NCBI GenBank assembly: GCA_003165195.1 | Contig: PLSP01000053.1 | Location: 1 to 45,852 of the forward strand | Reading direction: 5' to 3' | Origin: Candidatus Bathyarchaeota archaeon | GTDB taxonomy: Archaea > Thermoproteota > Bathyarchaeia > Bathyarchaeales > Bathycorpusculaceae | Length of the DNA stretch: 45,852 bases | Shown: piece by piece, positions 40,591 to 45,852 of the stretch | How the letters are laid out: the number at the start of each line of letters is the position of its first letter | Numbering within the stretch: position 1 is the first letter of the stretch | The notes under the pieces: generated by a model | Database searches by the model: none | What the model saw: the letters and a program-made list of their open reading frames with translations, nothing else | What the model was told of the DNA's origin: nothing | Made by a program: the position numbers and the translations under genes

Positions 40591-41136
40591 TTAAGTCAAA
40601 CCCATTTTCTTTGCAACTTCAAGGGGCAAGTCGTCATCGCCAATTTTAAAGGTCGCCGGTTCATCAATTTTTACAATAGCCCTCAAATCGTCTGCATCAA
40701 GCTCGCAGATAAGTCGAGTTAACTCTTTCTTAGCAACCTCTAAATGCGCCGACAAAGCATCGTTATCCCTAAAGAGCACACCAGCGTAAGCGCAGATTCC
40801 CTCTTTTTTAAGAAACCACTCAACCTTCTTAGTCCTAAAGTTAATGTCAAACGTTACAGGCCCAGCCCGGCATGTCTCAGGCTTCACAGCATGCACTGAG
40901 CACTTTCCCGTTTTCTTGTCAAAAAGGGTACATAAAAAGTCCTCATCAAACGCGGGGTAGCTGTACTTTTCCTTGACAAAAGGCTCTTTGGAGTCAATTT
41001 TTCGTGAGTTTAGGTATTTTTTCAGGATTTTTTTCCTGCGCTTAGAAAGGGGTGGTCTTGCATCCCTACAGCAGACAGAGTTGCATTGGGAACAAACATC
41101 AAACGAGTAAGTAACGCCTTTGTTGTCTTCTGACAT
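40591..41136 (-). CDS. YkgJ-type cysteine-cluster protein
   Basis: A 181-residue protein with the CxxC...CC pattern of YkgJ-like metal/Fe-S proteins: CSQCNSVCCRDA (residues 16-27), FLCTLFDKKTGKCSVHAVKP, ETCRAGPVTF and EGICAYAGVLF. The eight or so cysteines probably bind zinc or an iron-sulfur cluster. ATG 41136 lies 17 bases after the end of the GCS2-like gene, on the same strand, so they likely share a transcript. Known relatives have no settled function. Confidence 0.75.
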   Translation of the reverse strand: MSEDNKGVTYSFDVCSQCNSVCCRDARPPLSKRRKKILKKYLNSRKIDSKEPFVKEKYSYPAFDEDFLCTLFDKKTGKCSVHAVKPETCRAGPVTFDINFRTKKVEWFLKKEGICAYAGVLFRDNDALSAHLEVAKKELTRLICELDADDLRAIVKIDEPATFKIGDDDLPLEVAKKMGLT

Positions 41137-41153
41137 TTTGGCTGCACCGTTTT

Positions 41154-42293
41154 TCAGAGGTAGGGTTCATTATTTGATAGGCACTTAATAAGCGTTGAAT
41201 AAACACTTAAGATTGCTTCAGGGAAATCTGTTTTGTCAGCGCGCCGCTGCACTTTTTCGCGGATGAGATTTGAGAGGCTTCCTTCTTCGATACGCTTTTT
41301 AATGAGCCACAGGTAGCTTTTTTCTTCAGCGTCCGCATGCTTCAAAGCTAAATCAAGGTAGTTTTGGCACACCTGTCTTGCAGTTTTGCCGGCTGGATGC
41401 ATGACCTTAGCATTTAAACCGTCCTTAACAATGTTGTTGAAGTCTCTGACAAGCAACTCATGTGGCAAAAGCTCAGCGTCAGAAGCAATCAACCCTCTGA
41501 GGGCTGCACGTATGAAACAGCTCAATGCCACATCAGATTTGACGCATTCTTGTTCATCCATCAGGCGCACTTCAAGCGCGCATCTGTCAAAACGGAAAAT
41601 TATTCCTCGTGAATTGACCCACTCTCGATCAAGCAGCACATCGCCCGCACCAGCGGCTTCCAAGTCGCGTGAATAACGACCGATGACGTCGTGCTTGTAT
41701 TGTCCCAGCGAATAGGTGTATTGGGGGATGACTTTGCCTGTGACAGAGGAAATTTCCTTCTGGTTTACCTTGTAGAACTGCAGGCGATTGTCCATGTTAG
41801 GTCCGTTTTTTGCCTCGTAGATGGGTGAGGAAGCGGCGATTGCGGGCAGATAGGTGCATAGGTTTGCAAGTTGGTTGTGGATTTGAATGGCGTCTGGTTC
41901 TTTTTGGTAAGGGAGGTTTAGGTGGAAACTTTGGATGTTTAGCCAGCCATGTTGGTTGAGGTTGAAGATTTTGCCGTACTCCTCGTAAATGCGTTTGTGA
42001 TGGTGTGGCCAGATCCCTGTGTCTTTGAGCTTAAGTAGCGGATGCATGCCTGTGCCTAATAGTTGGGCGCCATGTTTCTGCACGATACTATTTAGCGTCT
42101 GCACTGCATTCTGCATGGTTTCCTCAAACTCTGCAGGCGACTTAAAAGGGCGATTAGCTTTCACTTCCATTACGTGTAACTGCATTTCCTTTCCAAAGGT
42201 GAAGGAGGGCAACTCTACGAAGTTTATGGTTTTTCCGCAGTATGCTTTGATGATTTTGTCACTGATGGGCAATACTTTTAGTTCTTTGTCCAC
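41154..42293 (-). CDS. GCS2-family carboxylate-amine (glutamate) ligase
   Basis: Relative of the COG2170 glutamate-cysteine ligase group, joining a carboxylate to an amine with ATP. The frame from GTG 42293 gives 379 residues with HPLLKLKDTGIWPHHHKRIY, GWLNIQSFHLNLPY, PAIAASSPIYEAKNGP and FRFDRCALEVRLMDEQEC. The essential first strand with the acidic metal ligands (EVFGPEHEYSLVD, a GxExE-type motif) lies upstream of that GTG in the same frame, in codons reaching to about 42335, but no ATG, GTG or TTG is found between it and the TAA at 42362. The real start is therefore probably near 42335 with a non-standard codon. Divergent from the RLAN/ATP-grasp pair, with which it may work. Confidence 0.78.
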   Translation of the reverse strand: MDKELKVLPISDKIIKAYCGKTINFVELPSFTFGKEMQLHVMEVKANRPFKSPAEFEETMQNAVQTLNSIVQKHGAQLLGTGMHPLLKLKDTGIWPHHHKRIYEEYGKIFNLNQHGWLNIQSFHLNLPYQKEPDAIQIHNQLANLCTYLPAIAASSPIYEAKNGPNMDNRLQFYKVNQKEISSVTGKVIPQYTYSLGQYKHDVIGRYSRDLEAAGAGDVLLDREWVNSRGIIFRFDRCALEVRLMDEQECVKSDVALSCFIRAALRGLIASDAELLPHELLVRDFNNIVKDGLNAKVMHPAGKTARQVCQNYLDLALKHADAEEKSYLWLIKKRIEEGSLSNLIREKVQRRADKTDFPEAILSVYSTLIKCLSNNEPYL

Positions 42294-42414
42294 AAGTGAA
42301 TATTCGTGTTCGGGCCCAAATACTTCAAGCGGTTTGTACGTGCGGGTATACCTCTTTTTTTAAGCCTTTATTTTTTAATGCGAATATGTCATAGTTAATC
42401 TTAAATATAACTAC

Positions 42415-43149
42415 GTGAATATCGGGTTTCAGTTAACCTGGTGTTTCATGACCGTGTTGGTCGTCTCCAACTTCGACCTAACCCCTAATCTTCAAGTAAT
42501 GAAGCCCTCAACGTTTCTAGAGTCCACAATCAAAGAAGCAACACTCAACCTAAACAACGAATACCGCTACATGAAAGCGGGCTATTACGTTTCTATGCAC
42601 GCAGAGGTGCTGGGTAACCACGTTATCCCCTCTTGCGAAGATATCATCGACTCCAGCAGAACCCCTATTCTTCTTCTTAGAGCAGCCAGAGCAGGCGTTC
42701 CCACTCTACCGTTCCTTGTCACAGATTCAGTTAAAAAAATAACCGATGAACTTGGGTTTCCAGTGATTCTTTTCGCGGTAAATCCCTTCATATACGACGG
42801 CTTCAAAGTCGCCAACAACAAAAGTGCGCTGTACCGAGCCATGAAAAGCTTAGGCATGAACTACAAATTCGCCGTGTGTGCACAGCCCCTCAAAGGCGAA
42901 CTCTTGACGGTTAAAAGCTTCTTTGGCAAAACCCAAAATCTAGACGCCCAGGTCCAAGAAATCGCAGACCATGTTTATACAATCTTCAAAATCCCGATTT
43001 GCAAATTACACATACAAAAATCCGTCGATAAAGCTTATTTGTGTGGACTGCAACCCGTAGAGAGAGAGGAGCTTTCCGAGAAAGACTTGCAAAAAATATC
43101 CAAAGAGGTCATGCTCATTTCTGAGCAGGGTGAACCCTTCGGTGTCTAA
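42415..43149 (+). CDS. RLAN-type (RimK-like ATP-grasp N-terminal) domain protein
   Basis: A 244-residue protein matching the RLAN domain normally fused to a RimK-like ATP-grasp enzyme: VLVVSNFDLTPNLQVMKPST, then ATLNLNNEYRYMKAGYYVSM and HAEVLGNHVIPSCEDIID. Here it ends before the ATP-grasp part, which is a separate gene overlapping its 3' end by 20 bases. The start is uncertain: ATG 42448 (MTVLVVSNF) looks better than the upstream codon at 42415. No catalytic motif is known for the domain; in fused relatives it likely presents the substrate. Coupled translation with the ligase is expected. Confidence 0.72.
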   Translation: MNIGFQLTWCFMTVLVVSNFDLTPNLQVMKPSTFLESTIKEATLNLNNEYRYMKAGYYVSMHAEVLGNHVIPSCEDIIDSSRTPILLLRAARAGVPTLPFLVTDSVKKITDELGFPVILFAVNPFIYDGFKVANNKSALYRAMKSLGMNYKFAVCAQPLKGELLTVKSFFGKTQNLDAQVQEIADHVYTIFKIPICKLHIQKSVDKAYLCGLQPVEREELSEKDLQKISKEVMLISEQGEPFGV

Positions 43150-44020
43150 GATCGCGTGTTTTGTTGAGAAATACAATTTTTCTGATCCCCGCGAGGAAGG
43201 CGCTCTTGACAACTTCAAGCTTGCCGCGGAGCAGTCTGGCAATCAATTCAGTTTCCTTTTCCGGGAAAACATCTCTGATGTCTCCAAATATGACGCCGTT
43301 TTCATTAGGGCAACGACTGACCCGCTTAATACGGCTTATGTTGTCTCCAAAACTGCTTGGGAACTGGGAATGAAAGTAATCGACGACCCTGAGTCCATAA
43401 CCATCTGCGGAAACAAAATCCATCAGTATGCCCTCTTCGAAAAATACAATGTTCCACACATACCCACCGTCTTTTTAAACAAGGACGAACTGCACCACAA
43501 AAAAATCAGCGATATATTCGATGAACTGGGAAAACCCGTTGTCATAAAAGCACCTTACACGAGCTTCTCCCGGTATGTGGAGAAAGCCGCCTGCGAAACA
43601 AGCTTCCGCGATGTCGCCAAACGATTCTTCAAAAAATCCGACGTTTTAGCAATCCAAAAGTTCACACCAACCGCCTTTGATTGGAGAGTCGGCGTCCTAA
43701 ACAACGACGTACTCTACGTCTGCAAGTACATGATTCCCAAAGGCAAATGGAAGCACGGCGCCAAACTCCGAGGCAAACCGACTGTTGTTTGGGGCAGAAC
43801 CGTGAGCCTAAGCAAACGAGAGATGCCGCCACGGCTACGGGAAGTCGCGGTGAAGGCGTGCAGCGTGGTGGGCAAGGGACTCTACGGCGTAGACCTCAAA
43901 GAGGTTAACGGTGAATATGTTGTGGTGGAAGTTAACGATAACCCAAGCATCTACGCGGGCTACGAAGACTCATCAGACCACGACATCTACCAGCGAATCA
44001 TTACCTACTTATCAGAATAG
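43130..44020 (+). CDS. RimK-like ATP-grasp ligase
   Basis: A 296-residue ATP-grasp enzyme. N-terminal domain IACFVEKYNFSDPREEGALD; the ATP-grasp core has NKIHQYALFEKYNVPHIPTV, KPVVIKAPYTSFSRYVEKA, AIQKFTPTAFDWRVGVLNND and GVDLKEVNGEYVVVEVNDNPS with ExN metal ligands. It ligates an amino acid to a carboxylate. It overlaps the RLAN gene by 20 bases. Archaeal RimK-type relatives include CofF (alpha-glutamate cap on F420) and MptN (glutamate on tetrahydromethanopterin), and the nearby cofE/cofC genes make such roles possible. The RLAN partner and divergent GCS2 gene point instead to a peptide-like product. Confidence 0.85.
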   Translation: MNPSVSKIACFVEKYNFSDPREEGALDNFKLAAEQSGNQFSFLFRENISDVSKYDAVFIRATTDPLNTAYVVSKTAWELGMKVIDDPESITICGNKIHQYALFEKYNVPHIPTVFLNKDELHHKKISDIFDELGKPVVIKAPYTSFSRYVEKAACETSFRDVAKRFFKKSDVLAIQKFTPTAFDWRVGVLNNDVLYVCKYMIPKGKWKHGAKLRGKPTVVWGRTVSLSKREMPPRLREVAVKACSVVGKGLYGVDLKEVNGEYVVVEVNDNPSIYAGYEDSSDHDIYQRIITYLSE

Positions 44021-44040
44021 CATCGCCATTTTCGACACAT

Positions 44041-44050
44041 ATTTATTTTA
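44041..44050 (+). promoter_or_regulatory. TATA element of the deoxyhypusine synthase gene
   Basis: ATTTATTTTA lies 40-49 bases before ATG 44090; a start about 25 bases on leaves a short leader that includes AGGAG at 44075-44079, ten bases before the ATG. Confidence 0.45.
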
Positions 44051-44089
44051 ACGCTCATTTTAGTCCCAGTGCACAGGAGACCAGTTGTC

Positions 44090-45046
44090 ATGCAACATGA
44101 ACCGCATAAAATACCCGTTAAAGATTATGAGTTTACCGAGAAAATGACGGTTGATGAACTTGTCAGCCAGATGGATGCTGCGTGGGGCTTCACAGCAGGC
44201 AAGGTTGCCACGGGAGTAGGCATAATGGAATCTATGATCAACGACAAGGGCTGCGTCAAATTCCTCTCTTTCCCCGCCGACATCATTGCGACGGGCACAC
44301 GTGGAGTGATTCGCGAACTGGTTAAACGCAAACTCGTTGATGTCATAATCACCACATGCGGCACCTTAGACCATGACGTAGCACGCTGCTGGAAAGACTA
44401 CTATAAAGGCAGCTTCATAATGAACGACTCCAAACTACACCAAGAAGGCGTAAATCGACTCGGAAACATCCTAGTGCCCAATGACAGCTACGGCATTATC
44501 ATCGAAAAGAAAATCATAGGGTTACTGGAAGAACTTTACAAGGAAGGCAAACAAGAACTTTCTACTACCGAACTGTGCCGTGAGATCGGCTTGCGTTGCT
44601 GCAACGAGAGCTCGATTCTTTATTGGGCAGCCAAAAACAATGTCCCAATCTTTGTGCCGGGCATAACCGATGGCTCCGTTGGTTACCAACTCTGGTTTTT
44701 CAGCCAAGATCATCATAACTTTAGAATCAACCTGCTAAGAGATGAAGGCGACCTCAACAACATCGTTTTCGATGCCAAAAAAAGCGGCGCCCTAATCGTA
44801 GGCGGAGGCATCAGCAAGCACCATACGATCTGGTGGAACCAGTTCAAAGACGGCTTAGACTACGTGGTCTACATCAGCACAGCAGACGAATGGGATGGCA
44901 GCCTCAGCGGCGCTCGTCCCCGAGAAGCGGTTTCATGGGGAAAAATCAGTGAAAAAGCCAAGCGAATAATGATTGAAGGCGACGCCACAACAATCATGCC
45001 GCTAATGACTAGCGCATTAATCGACAGGCTAGGCAAAAAGAAATAA
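44090..45046 (+). CDS. dys: Deoxyhypusine synthase
   Basis: Transfers the aminobutyl group of spermidine to a lysine of archaeal/eukaryotic translation factor a/eIF5A. From ATG 44090 it is 318 residues. Family blocks: AWGFTAGKVATGVGIMESMI, FPADIIATGTRGVIRELVKR, TTCGTLDHDVARCW, IFVPGITDGSVGYQLWFF, VGGGISKHHTIWWNQF and the active-site lysine in REAVSWGKISE. An upstream GTG at 44069 is in frame but the AGGAG site favours ATG 44090. It follows the ATP-grasp gene with its own promoter. Confidence 0.93.
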   Translation: MQHEPHKIPVKDYEFTEKMTVDELVSQMDAAWGFTAGKVATGVGIMESMINDKGCVKFLSFPADIIATGTRGVIRELVKRKLVDVIITTCGTLDHDVARCWKDYYKGSFIMNDSKLHQEGVNRLGNILVPNDSYGIIIEKKIIGLLEELYKEGKQELSTTELCREIGLRCCNESSILYWAAKNNVPIFVPGITDGSVGYQLWFFSQDHHNFRINLLRDEGDLNNIVFDAKKSGALIVGGGISKHHTIWWNQFKDGLDYVVYISTADEWDGSLSGARPREAVSWGKISEKAKRIMIEGDATTIMPLMTSALIDRLGKKK

Positions 45047-45089
45047 AGCCAATTTTAAAACGAGAGAAAACTGCTTTCAGCCTTCATGA

Positions 45090-45704
45090 CTAATCACAAT
45101 GACTTTCCAGAGGCACAGAGCTTTCACCGCTATCGTCAAGTATCTTTTGTACGGCTTTTTCTATTCTGTTTATGTCTTCTTCACTTGGTCTAACCATGTG
45201 GTCGCCGTGGTACCAAGTAGGCGTGTGGTGAGGTGCAGCTCGAATGTACTTGCCTGGAGCTGAGAGTAAGCCTACGCATTTAAACTTGAGATGTTCCAGC
45301 TCCAGTTCAAGCAGTTTTAATGCTGGAATGGCTTCTTTCGGCCCTAGATGTGCACCTGCATATGTGACAAAAGCTAAGCCGAGCTTTGGTCCAGGAACAA
45401 CCTTTCCGTAAGCAACCCAGCCTGCTCGACGAGAAACAGTTCTCATTACATCAAGAATTTCGTCGGGCGGTAATCCCCATATAACAAGCGAGCCCACGCA
45501 CAAAAAGTCGTAATCTTCGAATTCAAACGGTGGAGTCTCCACATCGAAACCTTGTTTGACATTGAAACTGTCACACGTCCAGCTGTTCCTTAGGAATACT
45601 TCCCGAATGATGTTGGCTACTCTTTCGGTGTTACCGGAATATGAGGTATAGATTATAAGGCACCTTTTCTGCAGGGTCCTCGTTTTCTTATTTTGCTTTT
45701 CCAT
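45090..45704 (-). CDS. Flavodoxin-like protein
   Basis: A 204-residue protein with the flavodoxin P-loop LIIYTSYSGNTERVANIIRE for FMN phosphate, then DFLCVGSLVIWGLPPDEILD and GLAFVTYAGAHLGPKEAIPA, the strands that hold the isoalloxazine ring. The C-terminal HHTPTWYHGDHMVRP part is longer than in simple flavodoxins, closer to flavodoxin-domain oxidoreductases. ATG 45704 is used; a GTATATATC TATA-like element lies around 45748-45756. It may carry electrons, but no partner is adjacent. It converges on the deoxyhypusine synthase gene. Confidence 0.8.
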   Translation of the reverse strand: MEKQNKKTRTLQKRCLIIYTSYSGNTERVANIIREVFLRNSWTCDSFNVKQGFDVETPPFEFEDYDFLCVGSLVIWGLPPDEILDVMRTVSRRAGWVAYGKVVPGPKLGLAFVTYAGAHLGPKEAIPALKLLELELEHLKFKCVGLLSAPGKYIRAAPHHTPTWYHGDHMVRPSEEDINRIEKAVQKILDDSGESSVPLESHCD

Positions 45705-45852
45705 TGTAATATATCATTTCTTTTGTAAAGTAGATGAAATAAGTGAAGTATATATCATTAAGCTGACATGCAGAACAGCTAGTTACCTGAAGGATACTAA
45801 ATAGTTAAAAACTAACGTTTTAATTTCTAACCGTAACTCTTCATTTTACGCC

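Noticed and set aside
1-45852. CRISPR arrays, insertion sequences and rRNA genes
   Set aside because: I looked for regularly spaced repeats, transposase motifs and rRNA-like stretches and saw none.

Overview
The window looks like a chromosomal segment of an archaeon, most likely a Bathyarchaeia-type (TACK) lineage. I infer this from a five-subunit archaeal CODH/ACS operon (cdhA-B-C-D-E), formylmethanofuran:H4MPT formyltransferase, two coenzyme F420 biosynthesis genes, a deoxyhypusine synthase, archaeal TATA boxes with short or absent leaders, an SSV-type integrase, and the absence of methanogenesis genes in view. The taxon is an inference; no rRNA gene is present.

Layout. (1) 1-8316 is a polyphosphate neighbourhood: PPK1, an HD-containing exopolyphosphatase (PPX/GppA), PPK2 on the opposite strand, and an 850-residue fusion of CHAD, calcineurin-like phosphoesterase and HD domains. 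A decayed copy of a CHAD/HD protein is squeezed between ppk1 and ppx, and a small YIG-motif gene nearby carries an in-frame stop. (2) 8376-9467 holds small genes (Cys-rich DUF2769-like, SRPBCC, double zinc ribbon). (3) 9617-14182 is an integrated 4,521-bp element in the 3' half of a tRNA-Gly(CCC) gene, bounded by a perfect 45-bp direct repeat. Its integrase gene is split by the integration: int(C) lies at the left end and int(N) at the right end, both in the same frame through the repeat. The cargo is small zinc-ribbon and membrane proteins, an unknown protein, and a ribbon-helix-helix regulator beside a cluster of operator-like repeats.

(4) 14398-24830 holds purine synthesis in two convergent operons: purM, purS-purL-purQ rightward, and purF-purD-(COG4030 HAD-like)-ftr-pfkB kinase leftward, with a C1-carrier enzyme (Ftr) embedded among purine genes. 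(5) 25104-25514 is a VOC protein. (6) 25647-34346, leftward, is the CODH/ACS operon preceded by two CooC-type nickel-insertion ATPases. Together with Ftr and an MTHFR-like protein at 37824 this outlines a Wood-Ljungdahl pathway on tetrahydromethanopterin-type carriers. (7) 34419-37640 holds a GNAT acetyltransferase, a siroheme nitrite/sulfite reductase-like protein and a pair of membrane proteins.

(8) 37824-40583 holds the MTHFR-like protein, cofE, an SCP2-domain protein and cofC. (9) 40591-44020 is a divergent pair of transcription units: a Cys-cluster protein plus a GCS2-type glutamate ligase on one side, and an RLAN-domain protein plus a RimK-like ATP-grasp ligase on the other. They look like a small amide-bond-forming pathway with an unknown product. 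(10) 44090-45704 holds deoxyhypusine synthase and a flavodoxin-like protein.

The most interesting points are the CHAD-phosphoesterase-HD fusion in the polyphosphate cluster together with its relic, the reconstructable split integrase, and the GCS2/RLAN/ATP-grasp ligase cluster.
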